This document shows, piece by piece, positions 30,614-38,675 of a stretch of 50,769 bases of DNA. Source of the DNA: CBFDBF01 sp050287725 (lineage in GTDB: Bacteria > Pseudomonadota > Gammaproteobacteria > Chromatiales > Chromatiaceae); assembly GCA_050287725.1 (NCBI GenBank), contig JBNKCL010000016.1, positions 1 to 50,769 on the forward strand, read 5' to 3'. The position numbers and the translations under genes were made by a program. How positions within the stretch are numbered: the stretch's first letter is position 1; each line of letters begins with the position of its first letter. The notes under the pieces were generated by a model that saw only the letters and a list, made by a program, of their open reading frames with translations, did no database searches and was not told where the DNA came from.

Positions 30614-33256
30614 ATGGCAACGACACCCCAAAAACGCGTCCACTACTTTGGAAAAAGCAAATCCGAAGGCACCAAGGAGATGAAGGAGCTGCTTGGCGGC
30701 AAGGGCGCCAACCTGGCGGAAATGACCTCCATCGGCCTGCCGGTGCCACCGGGATTCACCATCACCACTAAAACCTGCGCCGAATACAACGAAATCGGCG
30801 GCAAACTGCCGGACGGTATGTTGGATGAGGTTCACCGGAACATGGACCTGCTGGAGCAGGAGACCGGCAAGCAGTTCGGCTCCGAGGAGAACCCCCTGCT
30901 GGTGTCGGTACGCAGCGGCGCCGCAGTCAGTATGCCGGGCATGATGGATACCGTCCTCAACCTCGGGCTGACCGACGGAGCGATGGCGGGATTGGCCGCC
31001 ATCACCGGGAATCGCCGTTTCGCCCTCGACGCCTACCGGCGTCTGATCAACATGTTCGGCGACGTAGTCATGGAGGTGCCGCACCATGAGTTCGAACACG
31101 AGTTTGACCGGATCAAAGAGAAGTTCGGCGTCACCGAAGACACCGACTTGAACGAAGACGGCCTGGCCGAACTGATCGAAGCCTACAAGGCGGTCTACAA
31201 AAAGCACACCAAAGAGGATTTCCCCCAGGATCCCTACCAACAGCTTGAAAAAGCGATCGAGGCGGTATTCAAAAGCTGGAACATCCCGCGTGCCGTCCGA
31301 TACCGCGAGATCAACGAGATCACCGGCCTGCTGGGTACCGCGGTCAATGTCCAGACCATGGTGTTCGGCAACATGGGTGAGGACTCCGGCACCGGCGTCG
31401 CCTTCACCCGTGATCCCTCCACCGGCGAGAACGAGTTCTTCGGTGAATTCCTGGTCAACGCCCAGGGAGAGGACGTAGTGGCCGGCATCCGCACACCCCA
31501 GAACGTGAACGAAATGGTGAAGTGGCGCCCCGAGATCTACCAACAACTGCTGGAAGTGAAAACCACCCTGGAAGACCACTACCGGGAGATGCAGGATATC
31601 GAATACACCATCGAGAAAGGCAACCTCTATCTGCTGCAGACCCGTACCGGCAAACGTACCGGCCGCGCCGCGGTAAAGATCGCCGTCGACATGGTGACGG
31701 AGGGCCGCATCGACCAGAAGGAGGGGTTGCTGCGGGTACCCGCCAACGACCTCAACCAGCTGCTGCTGCCCACCTTCGACGCCAACGCCGCGCGCGACGT
31801 CCTGACCGTCGGCCTCCCCGCTTCACCGGGGGCCGCCTCCGGCAAAATCGCCTTTACCGCCGATGAGGCGGTAGACCGCGCCCACGAGGGAGAGGCGATC
31901 ATCCTGGTGCGCAAGGATACCAGCCCCGAAGACGTCAGCGGCATGCACGCCGCAGCCGGCATCCTCACCTCCACCGGCGGCATGACCAGCCATGCGGCGG
32001 TGGTGGCCCGCGGCTGGGGCAAATGTTGCATCGCAGGCGCCGGCGAAGTGGAGATCGACGAGGCGAATCGCACCGTCACCATCAAAGGCCGCAGTTTCGG
32101 CGACCAGGACATCATCAGTATCGATGGAACCTCCGGTGAAGTGATGGCCGGTGAGGTGCCGCGAGAGGAACCCAAACTCTCGGACGAATTCAAATCCCTG
32201 ATGGAGTGGGCCGACTCCCACCGCGTCCTGAAGGTCTGGACCAATGCGGACACCCCGCAAGATGCGGAACGGGCCCGCGCCTGGGGCGCCCAAGGCATCG
32301 GCCTGTGTCGTACCGAACATATGTTTTTCGAAGGAGACCGGATCACCGATATGCGCGAGATGACCCTGGCCGAGACCGAAAAGGAGCGGCAGGTCGCCCT
32401 GCAAAAGCTGCTGCCCCATCAGCGCGAGGATTTCATCGGACTGTTCACCGCCATGCAGGGCCTGCCCGTCACCGTGCGCCTGCTCGACCCGCCGCTGCAC
32501 GAGTTCCTGCCCCATGAGGAGCCGTTGCAACAGGAACTGGCAGACCGCCTCGGCGTCCCCCTGGCGAAGATCAAGACCCGCGTCGCTCAATTGCACGAGA
32601 CCAACCCGATGCTGGGTCACCGCGGCTGCCGTCTTTCCATCACCTATCCCGAAATTCTGACCATGCAGGTCACCGCCATCACTGAGGCGGCCATCGCCTG
32701 CCGCGGCAAGGATATCGATGCACGGCCCGAGATCATGGTGCCCCTGGTCGGCACCTACAAGGAACTCGCACTGCTGCGCAAGGAGATCGAGGCGACCATC
32801 AAGAATGTCAAAGAGACCAAAGGCTATACCGATGCTCTGGATATCCCCATCGGTACCATGATCGAGATACCGCGTGCCGCCCTCACCGCGGACGAAGTGG
32901 CGCAGCAGGCCGATTTCTTCAGCTTCGGTACCAATGACCTGACCCAGATGACCTTCGGCTACAGCCGGGACGACATCAATTCCTTTCTACCCAACTACAT
33001 CCGCAAGGAGATCCTGGAACGGGACCCGTTCCAATCCCTCGACACCGGTGGCGTAGGCCAACTGGTAGAGATGGCGGTCGCCAAGGGCCGTGGCGTGAAG
33101 AAAGGAATGAAGATGGGAATCTGCGGCGAACACGGTGGCGATCCACTCTCCATCCGATTCTGCCACAAGGCGGGGCTGGACTATGTCTCCTGTTCACCCT
33201 TCCGGGTACCCGTCGCCCGTTTGGCCGCCGCCCAGGCAGCGGTGCTGGAAGCGTAA
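30614..33256 (+). CDS. ppdK: Pyruvate, phosphate dikinase
   Basis: An 880-residue enzyme converting pyruvate, ATP and Pi reversibly into PEP, AMP and PPi. N-terminal ATP-grasp part: GGKGANLAEMTSIGLPVPPG and VSVRSGAAVSMPGMMDTVLN. The phosphohistidine domain has GGMTSHAAVVARG with catalytic His at residue 460, next to the regulatory Thr 458. The C-terminal PEP/pyruvate TIM barrel has GIGLCRTEHMFF, MLGHRGCRL, IPIGTMIEIPRAALTADEVA, FFSFGTNDLTQMTFG and the catalytic cysteine in GICGEHGGDP. AGGG lies 7 nt upstream. It sits directly before its likely regulator. PPDK in place of ADP-forming pyruvate kinase or PEP synthase suggests PPi-linked glycolysis or gluconeogenesis. Confidence 0.97.
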   Translation: MATTPQKRVHYFGKSKSEGTKEMKELLGGKGANLAEMTSIGLPVPPGFTITTKTCAEYNEIGGKLPDGMLDEVHRNMDLLEQETGKQFGSEENPLLVSVRSGAAVSMPGMMDTVLNLGLTDGAMAGLAAITGNRRFALDAYRRLINMFGDVVMEVPHHEFEHEFDRIKEKFGVTEDTDLNEDGLAELIEAYKAVYKKHTKEDFPQDPYQQLEKAIEAVFKSWNIPRAVRYREINEITGLLGTAVNVQTMVFGNMGEDSGTGVAFTRDPSTGENEFFGEFLVNAQGEDVVAGIRTPQNVNEMVKWRPEIYQQLLEVKTTLEDHYREMQDIEYTIEKGNLYLLQTRTGKRTGRAAVKIAVDMVTEGRIDQKEGLLRVPANDLNQLLLPTFDANAARDVLTVGLPASPGAASGKIAFTADEAVDRAHEGEAIILVRKDTSPEDVSGMHAAAGILTSTGGMTSHAAVVARGWGKCCIAGAGEVEIDEANRTVTIKGRSFGDQDIISIDGTSGEVMAGEVPREEPKLSDEFKSLMEWADSHRVLKVWTNADTPQDAERARAWGAQGIGLCRTEHMFFEGDRITDMREMTLAETEKERQVALQKLLPHQREDFIGLFTAMQGLPVTVRLLDPPLHEFLPHEEPLQQELADRLGVPLAKIKTRVAQLHETNPMLGHRGCRLSITYPEILTMQVTAITEAAIACRGKDIDARPEIMVPLVGTYKELALLRKEIEATIKNVKETKGYTDALDIPIGTMIEIPRAALTADEVAQQADFFSFGTNDLTQMTFGYSRDDINSFLPNYIRKEILERDPFQSLDTGGVGQLVEMAVAKGRGVKKGMKMGICGEHGGDPLSIRFCHKAGLDYVSCSPFRVPVARLAAAQAAVLEA

Positions 33257-33271
33257 CAACAGACCGATCCC

Positions 33272-33302
33272 GGAACTGCCGGATATGTATTCCGGCAGTT
33301 CC
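33272..33302 (+). terminator. Strong hairpin between ppdK and its regulator
   Basis: GGAACTGCCGGA (33272-33283) pairs perfectly over 12 bp with TCCGGCAGTTCC (33291-33302), loop TATGTAT, followed by TTTCAGG. It lies 15 bp after the ppdK stop and just before the ribosome site of the next gene. It may attenuate transcription into the regulator gene or protect the ppdK mRNA end. Confidence 0.6.
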
Positions 33303-33314
33303 TTTCAGGAATAA

Positions 33315-34133
33315 ATGATGTCACCCGAAGACGGCGACAACACCTTCTATCTGCTTTCCGACGGCACCGGCGAAACGGCGGAAACCATCATCAATGCCGC
33401 CGTCGCGCAGTTTCGTAAAGATAACGTAACCGTCGAACGCATCGCCCACATCCTGGAAGAAAGCCAGGTCAGCAAAATACTGGCGCAAGCCGAAAAGAAG
33501 CATGCCATGGTCTTCTACACCTTCGTCGATCGCGACCTGGCCAACTTCACCGAGGACGAATGCCGCAAACGCGAGATCGACTGTCTCGATCTCATGAGTC
33601 CCATTCTGCGCAAGCTGGCAAATTTCTTCGGTCACTCTCCGGAGGGAACACCGGGACTCCTGCACGGACTTGGTGAAGAGTACTTTCAGCGCATGGAGGC
33701 GATGGAGTTCACCATGAAGAACGATGACGGCCGGTCGCTCAGCCACCTGGGGGAAGCCGACATCATCCTGGTCGGGATTTCACGCACCAGCAAGACCCCT
33801 CTTTCCATCTATCTTTCGATTCGCGGCTACAAGGTGGTGAATATCCCCCTGGTGAAAGGCATCCCGATATCCCATCCATTGACGAAGGTCGACCCGCACA
33901 AAGTGGCCTGCCTGTTCCTGGATGTGAAGCAGCTGGTAGAACGCAGAGAGGTCCGCGTTCGAACTTTGGGGGTGGCGCCGACCACCGACTATATCGATTA
34001 TGAAGCGGTCAAGAACGAACTGCGCTGGGCTCGTGCGCAATGCCGTCAGCATGGCTGGGCGATCGTGCACGTCACGGGCAAATCGGTCGAGGAGATCGCC
34101 CACGAGGTGCTGGTGAAACTCGGCAAGAAATAG
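33315..34133 (+). CDS. Pyruvate, phosphate dikinase / PEP synthase regulatory protein (kinase-pyrophosphorylase)
   Basis: A 272-residue DUF299 protein. Such proteins inactivate PPDK or PEP synthase by ADP-dependent phosphorylation of an active-site threonine and reactivate it by Pi-dependent phosphorolysis giving PPi. Seen here: N-terminal FYLLSDGTGETAETI, and the P-loop-like GISRTSKTPLSIYLS at about 154-168, then DYIDYEAVKNELRWARA and SVEEIAHEVL at the end. AGGA is 4 nt from the ATG at 33315 and 7 nt from the ATG at 33318, so the second may be used. Adjacent ppdK makes PPDK the probable substrate, though gammaproteobacterial homologues commonly act on PEP synthase. Confidence 0.93.
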   Translation: MMSPEDGDNTFYLLSDGTGETAETIINAAVAQFRKDNVTVERIAHILEESQVSKILAQAEKKHAMVFYTFVDRDLANFTEDECRKREIDCLDLMSPILRKLANFFGHSPEGTPGLLHGLGEEYFQRMEAMEFTMKNDDGRSLSHLGEADIILVGISRTSKTPLSIYLSIRGYKVVNIPLVKGIPISHPLTKVDPHKVACLFLDVKQLVERREVRVRTLGVAPTTDYIDYEAVKNELRWARAQCRQHGWAIVHVTGKSVEEIAHEVLVKLGKK

Positions 34134-34211
34134 AAGGGAGTATCCGGTTATCTCTTCCATTCCCTTTGCGCGTTTGGCGCCTGGGCGAAAGTTTAAGATG
34201 AATGAGTCGTC

Positions 34212-34964
34212 CTAGGAAAAACGGGAACGCTGCCGCACCGCCTCGAACAGGGCGATCCCGGCCGCCACCGAGACGTTCAGGCTCTCCACCGAACCGGCCA
34301 TGGGAAGCCGTACCAGCAGATCGCACCCCTCCCGCGTCAGTCGCCGCATGCCCTTCTCTTCGGCCCCCAGTACCAGGGCCAGGGAGCCGGTCAGATCCGC
34401 CTCATAGAGCGTCTGCTCCGCCTCGCCGGCGGTCCCCACCAGCCACACCCCCGCCTCCTGCAGCCAGCGCAGGGTCCGGGCGAGATTGGTGACCTGGACG
34501 AACGGCACCGTTTCGGCCGCCCCGCTCGCCACCTTGCAGGCGGTGGGGGTCAAACCGGCGGCGCGATCCTTCGGCGCGATCACCGCATGCACACCGGCGG
34601 CGTCGGCGCTGCGCAGGCAGGCACCCAGGTTATGGGGGTCCTGAACACCGTCCAGGATCAGGAGAAACGGCGGCTCATCCAGACCCTGCAACAACCCCTT
34701 CAGTCCCTCCTCGTCCAAAGCAACTGAGGTGTGGGCGCGCGCCGCCACCCCCTGGTGATTGGACCCGGGCGGCAACAGATCGGCGAGTTCTTCCCGGCTC
34801 ACCGTTTCGACCGGAACCCCCGCCCCCCGTGCCAGTTCCGTCACCTCCCGGACCCGGCGGTCCTGGCGCCGCTCCTCCACCCACACCTGTTCCACCGCAC
34901 TGCCGCCGTGCTTGAGCGCGGTTCGGACGCTGTGCAGACCGAAGATGAGCTTGGCGTCTACCAT
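34212..34964 (-). CDS. rlmB: 23S rRNA (guanosine-2'-O-)-methyltransferase RlmB
   Basis: A 250-residue SpoU/TrmH-class enzyme that methylates G2251 of 23S rRNA (E. coli numbering). The N-terminal substrate-binding domain has IFGLHSVRTALKHGG. The deep-knot catalytic domain contains LDGVQDPHNLGACLRSADAA, SGAAETVPFVQVTNLARTLR, LALVLGAEEKGMRRLTR and the SAM-knot motif AGSVESLNVSVAAGIALFEA. It starts 9 bp after the stop of rnr on the same strand, the conserved rnr-rlmB pairing, and is probably co-transcribed. Confidence 0.96.
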   Translation of the reverse strand: MVDAKLIFGLHSVRTALKHGGSAVEQVWVEERRQDRRVREVTELARGAGVPVETVSREELADLLPPGSNHQGVAARAHTSVALDEEGLKGLLQGLDEPPFLLILDGVQDPHNLGACLRSADAAGVHAVIAPKDRAAGLTPTACKVASGAAETVPFVQVTNLARTLRWLQEAGVWLVGTAGEAEQTLYEADLTGSLALVLGAEEKGMRRLTREGCDLLVRLPMAGSVESLNVSVAAGIALFEAVRQRSRFS

Positions 34965-34973
34965 GGGCGATCT

Positions 34974-37220
34974 TTACCGGCGTGTCCGCCGGGCGCCCTT
35001 CTTCCGTGGCCGCCGCTTTTCGCCGCCGGAAGCGCCGTCCAGCGGCACGAAATCGATCTTGCGCTCGTCCAGATTGACCGCCGCCAGTTTGACCCGGATG
35101 GGATCGCCCAAGCGGAAGCTGCTGCCGCCCCGTTCGCCGGTCAGACGATGGTGTACCGGATCGAAGTGGTAGTAGTCGTTCTCCAATGCCGTGACATGCA
35201 CCAGTCCCTCTACGTAGATCTCTTCCAGCTCCACGAAGATGCCGAACGAGGTGACACTGGTGATGATGCCGCTGTACTCCTCGCCCACCTTGTCCAGCAT
35301 GTACTCGCACTTGAGCCAGTCGACGGCGTCCCGGGTGGCCTCGTCGGCCCGCCGCTCGGTGCTGGAGCAGTGTTCTCCCAGGGCCTGCAGTTGCGGCTGG
35401 GAGTAGTCGAAGTTCTCCGCCTCCCCGCCTGCCAGCAGGTGCTTGATGGCCCGGTGGACCACCAGATCCGGATAGCGCCGGATGGGCGAGGTGAAATGGG
35501 TATATGCGGGAAAGGCCAAACCGAAATGGCCCACGTTCTCGGAACTGTAGAGGGCCTGGCTCATGGAGCGCAGCAGCACCGTCTGGATCAGGTGGGCGTC
35601 AGGACGCCCCTGAACCCGCGCCAGCACCTTGGCATAATCCTTCGCCTCCGGCTTGTCGCCGCCCGAGAGCGACAGCCCCAGTTCGCCCAGAAACTCCCGC
35701 AGCTCCAGCAGCTTCTCCTGCCGCGGAAGCTCGTGGATACGGTAGAGAGCCGGCAGCTTGCTGCGCAGCAGGAAGCGGGCGGCCGCCACATTGGCCGCCA
35801 GCATGCACTCCTCGATCAGGCGATGGGCGTCGTTGCGGTGCAGCGGCACGATGCGCTCCACCTTCTTCTCGGCGTTGAACAGAATCCGGGTTTCCGTAGT
35901 ATCGAAATCGATGGCGCCGCGCTGCGCGCGCGTTTTGTGCAGCACCTTGTAGAGCGCGTACAGCTCCCGCAGATGGGGCAGCAGCTCGGCGTGCTGTCGG
36001 CACAACGAAGCATCTTTCTCCACCAGCATGGCGGCCACCGCATCGTAGGTGAACCGCGCGTGGGAGCGCATCACCCCCTCGAAAAAACGGGAACGCTGGA
36101 TGGCGCCGTCCTGCCCGATATAGAGCTCGCACACCATGCAGAGCCGGTCCACCTGCGGGTTGAGGGAGCAGAGACCGTTGGAGAGTATCTCGGGCAACAT
36201 GGCGATCACCCGGTCCGGGAAGTAGACCGAGTTGCCGCGCAGCCGCGCCTCCGTATCCAGGGCGGTGCCGCGCTTTACATAAGCGGACACGTCGGCGATC
36301 GCCACCAGCAGCCGCCACCCCTTCGGCTTCGCCTCGCAATAGACCGCATCGTCGAAATCCCGGGCATCCGCGCCGTCGATGGTGACCAACGGAAGTTGCC
36401 GGAGATCCACCCGGCCCGTCTTGGCCGACTCCGCAACCTCCGGGCTCAGCCCGACAATCTCCTGCTCCACCTGCTCCGGCCACTCCACCGGAAGCTCGTG
36501 GGTCCGAATGGCCAGTTCGATCTCCATGCCGGGCGCCATGTGATCGCCCAGCACCTCCACGATGCGGCCCACCGGCTGGGTTCGCTTGGTGGGCTGTTCC
36601 ACGATCTCGGCCACCACCATCTGGCCGTGACGCGCACCGTTCCACTCCCCCTCCGGGATTACGATCTCATGGTGCAATCGTTTGTTGTCCGGCTGCACGA
36701 AGCCGAGGCTTGACTCCAGATAGAGGCGTCCCACCACCCGGTGGTTGCCCCGCTCCAATACCTCTACCAACGCACCCTCCCGGCGCCCGCGATGGTCGAT
36801 CCCGGTCACCCGGGCCACGATCCGGTCGCTGTGCAGCACCGCACGCATCTGGCGGGGCGTCAAAAACAGGTCGTCGCCGCCGTCGTCCGGCTTGAGAAAG
36901 CCGAAGCCGTCCGGATGACCGATCACCCGACCCGCAACCAGATCGGCCTTGTTCACCAGACAGAAGGCGCCACGCCGGTTCCGCACCAGTTGCCCGTCCC
37001 GCTCCATGGCGTTGAGGCGGCGCCCCAGGGCGATTTGTTCCTGTTCCTCGCGCAGATCCAACTGATGCGCCAGCTCCTCCGCCAGCAACGGGGTACCGGA
37101 GCGGGTAAGCCACTCCAGGATATACTCCCGGCTGGGGATCGGATTGTCGTATTTGTTTGCCTCCCGACTCCGATACGGGTCGAGATGACGAAGCGATTTT
37201 TTCGATGGGCGTTTTGCCAC
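34974..37220 (-). CDS. rnr: Ribonuclease R
   Basis: A 748-residue processive 3'-to-5' exoribonuclease that degrades structured RNA. I chose the GTG at 37220 (AKRPSKKSLRHLDPYRSREA follows), which has AGGA about 8 nt upstream; the open frame continues upstream to 37268 without such a site. An N-terminal winged helix (YILEWLTRSGTPLLAEELAH), two cold-shock-like domains (AFCLVNKADLVAGRVIGHPD, GFLKPDDGGDDLF), and the RNB catalytic domain with TIDGADARDFDDAVYCEAKP carry the metal-binding aspartates. Then follow YTHFTSPIRRYPDLVVHRAI, an S1 domain (GIITSVTSFGIFVELEEIYV) and a basic C-terminal tail (KRRPRKKGARRTRR). Confidence 0.96.
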   Translation of the reverse strand: MAKRPSKKSLRHLDPYRSREANKYDNPIPSREYILEWLTRSGTPLLAEELAHQLDLREEQEQIALGRRLNAMERDGQLVRNRRGAFCLVNKADLVAGRVIGHPDGFGFLKPDDGGDDLFLTPRQMRAVLHSDRIVARVTGIDHRGRREGALVEVLERGNHRVVGRLYLESSLGFVQPDNKRLHHEIVIPEGEWNGARHGQMVVAEIVEQPTKRTQPVGRIVEVLGDHMAPGMEIELAIRTHELPVEWPEQVEQEIVGLSPEVAESAKTGRVDLRQLPLVTIDGADARDFDDAVYCEAKPKGWRLLVAIADVSAYVKRGTALDTEARLRGNSVYFPDRVIAMLPEILSNGLCSLNPQVDRLCMVCELYIGQDGAIQRSRFFEGVMRSHARFTYDAVAAMLVEKDASLCRQHAELLPHLRELYALYKVLHKTRAQRGAIDFDTTETRILFNAEKKVERIVPLHRNDAHRLIEECMLAANVAAARFLLRSKLPALYRIHELPRQEKLLELREFLGELGLSLSGGDKPEAKDYAKVLARVQGRPDAHLIQTVLLRSMSQALYSSENVGHFGLAFPAYTHFTSPIRRYPDLVVHRAIKHLLAGGEAENFDYSQPQLQALGEHCSSTERRADEATRDAVDWLKCEYMLDKVGEEYSGIITSVTSFGIFVELEEIYVEGLVHVTALENDYYHFDPVHHRLTGERGGSSFRLGDPIRVKLAAVNLDERKIDFVPLDGASGGEKRRPRKKGARRTRR

Positions 37221-37322
37221 AATATTGATTCCTGACCGGTACATACCGAATGCGCGATTGTACCGCACGCCGACGGCTGTATCTCTACTTCCTGAAAGCC
37301 CGGACTACGCCGTGTATGGACG

Positions 37323-37351
37323 TTGACAACCCCTGGTTGTACCGGTAAAGT
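37323..37351 (+). promoter_or_regulatory. sigma70 promoter of tRNA-Leu
   Basis: A perfect -35 hexamer TTGACA at 37323-37328 and TAAAGT at 37346-37351 are separated by exactly 17 bp, placing the start near 37358 and giving about a 30-nt 5' leader. The discriminator is GC-rich (GCGCGC), as in stringently controlled stable-RNA promoters. It is divergent from rnr. Confidence 0.75.
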
Positions 37352-37386
37352 GCGCGCTCCACCGGCGACGCCTCGCCGTGGATCCT

Positions 37387-37473
37387 GCCGAGGTGGTGAA
37401 ATTGGTAGACACGCTAGCTTCAGGTGCTAGTGGGGGCAACCCCGTGGAGGTTCAAGTCCTCTCCTCGGCACCA
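37387..37473 (+). tRNA. tRNA-Leu (anticodon CAG), CCA encoded
   Basis: An 87-nt class II tRNA. Acceptor stem GCCGAGG pairs with CCTCGGC, then A and an encoded CCA. The D-arm has GGTGAAATTGGTAGACAC. The anticodon stem-loop is CTAGC-TTCAGGT-GCTAG with anticodon CAG for CUG codons. A long variable arm TGGGGGCAACCCCG is diagnostic of leucine among class II tRNAs, and the T-arm is GGAGG-TTCAAGT-CCTCT. It has its own promoter and terminator, and its 3' end could be an integration site, but no attL/attR duplicate was found nearby. Confidence 0.97.
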
Positions 37474-37484
37474 AGACTTCAGAG

Positions 37485-37516
37485 AAAGGGTTGCGAGATT
37501 TCGCAACCCTTTTTTT
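37485..37516 (+). terminator. Rho-independent terminator of tRNA-Leu
   Basis: GGGTTGCGA (37488-37496) pairs with TCGCAACCC (37501-37509) around a 4-nt loop, preceded by AAA and followed by seven T residues (37510-37516): a textbook intrinsic terminator 12 bp after the tRNA. From 37517 to 37807 no gene is seen; the region must hold the promoter of the downstream biosynthetic operon, of which AATAACTATTATGAGG near 37786 is the AT-rich end. Confidence 0.9.
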
Positions 37517-37807
37517 GTTTTCGCTGCTTTTCTTCGGCCCCGGGTATCGTCATCCGGATGAACCGCGAACGCGGAAGCGGTAAAAGCCGCGCCCCGAAAT
37601 CCCGGATACGCCGCCTCCCGCTTTGGGAAATATATTCCCGGAGGGGAATGCCGCTATCCGCCGTCCCCCTTTAAGCGTCTGATACCCTTCGCCTTTCAAA
37701 TCACCCCCGGGTGTCTTTCAGTATTTGTCGATCCCTGAACTTGCGGTAGTATATCAACGCTAAAAATGCTGGAATCGGTTGTAACAATAACTATTATGAG
37801 GGGAAAG

Positions 37808-38080
37808 ATGTCCCAGCAGTCTCCGCAAGAACTTGAAGTCGCCCAACTGATCGTCGATTCACTGAACCTGGAAGATGTCACCGCAGATCGGATAGACCCG
37901 GATGCGCGCCTCTTCGGGGACGGTCTGGGCCTGGATTCCATTGATATCCTTGAACTTTCCTTGGCGATCAAACGGCAATACGGCATCCAGCTTCAATCCA
38001 ATGACGAGCGCAATCAGCAGATCTTCAGTTCTCTCACGGCGCTCACCGAATTTATCCAGACGCACCGGACAAATGCATAA
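37808..38080 (+). CDS. Acyl carrier protein, first gene of an aryl-polyene-type operon
   Basis: A 90-residue ACP. The ATG at 37808 has GAGGGG 6 nt upstream; earlier in-frame ATG at 37766 does not. The 4'-phosphopantetheine site is S44 in GDGLGLDSIDILEL. The rest, LIVDSLNLEDVTADRIDPDA and IFSSLTALTEFIQTH, is the usual four-helix ACP but with a polar IDPDARLFG linker. It resembles the ApeE/ApeF type that holds the growing polyene rather than the housekeeping AcpP. Standard aryl-polyene loci have two ACPs; only this one is seen before the window ends. It overlaps the next gene by 8 bp. Confidence 0.9.
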   Translation: MSQQSPQELEVAQLIVDSLNLEDVTADRIDPDARLFGDGLGLDSIDILELSLAIKRQYGIQLQSNDERNQQIFSSLTALTEFIQTHRTNA

Positions 38081-38675
38081 GGCGCTACTCAGCATCGGCC
38101 TGCTGCTGATCTACTCGCTGTCCATTCACTTCGGCGCACTCTCCGGTCACCAGTTACCCGCGCTGTTTGTCTTGGGGACGCTGATCAGCATACCGCTGCT
38201 GGACCGGCGCCGCTGGTGGCTGCTGCCCCTGGTCCCGCTGATCCTTTATCTGGTCTGGGCTACCCACAGCGCCGGCGCCCTGTTGTTGCTGCCGCCGGTG
38301 CTGATCAACCTACTGTTGGCCGTGGTCTTCGGCAGCACCCTGTTCCCGGGCGCCACTCCGCTGATCACCCAGTTCTCGCGAATCCTGAAGGGCACCTTGG
38401 ACGCCAAAGCGCTGCGCTATACGCATCGCGTAACCCTCGCCTGGGTGGTTTTCTTCACACTCATGGCGCTGGAGTCGGTGCTGCTGGCGCTCTACGCCCC
38501 ACCCTGGGTCTGGTCGCTGTTTACCAATTTCCTCAATTATCTCTTCCTGCTGCTGTTCTTTCTGGTGGAGTATGTTCTGCGCGTCCATCTGTTTCCGGAA
38601 CAGGAGCACCCGGGATTCATCCCCTTTATCCGCAGCCTGACCAAGGTCGACCCCCGGTGCATCAAGACCTTCTGA
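38073..38675 (+). CDS. COG4648-like (ApeG-type) inner-membrane protein
   Basis: A 200-residue hydrophobic protein starting at ATG 38073 within the ACP stop region. Five or six membrane helices: ALLSIGLLLIYSLSIHFGAL, LPALFVLGTLISIPLL, WWLLPLVPLILYLVW, ALLLLPPVLINLLLAVVFGS, VTLAWVVFFTLMALESVLLA and FLNYLFLLLFFLVEYVLRVH. The conserved polar loop FGSTLFPGATPLITQFSRIL and the LRYTHRVTLAW segment are typical of the uncharacterised membrane protein found in aryl-polyene loci. Function unknown; it may scaffold the synthase at the membrane. It overlaps the ligase gene by 19 bp. Confidence 0.85.
   Translation: MHKALLSIGLLLIYSLSIHFGALSGHQLPALFVLGTLISIPLLDRRRWWLLPLVPLILYLVWATHSAGALLLLPPVLINLLLAVVFGSTLFPGATPLITQFSRILKGTLDAKALRYTHRVTLAWVVFFTLMALESVLLALYAPPWVWSLFTNFLNYLFLLLFFLVEYVLRVHLFPEQEHPGFIPFIRSLTKVDPRCIKTF

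Noticed and set aside
34731..36713. 660-codon plus-strand frame opposite rlmB/rnr
   Set aside because: A shadow of the RNase R and RlmB genes; its His/Gln/Arg-rich translation resembles no protein.
37387..37473. tRNA-Leu as a phage/genomic-island attachment site
   Set aside because: No integrase gene and no direct repeat of the tRNA 3' end was found in the window; the adjacent operon has normal composition.
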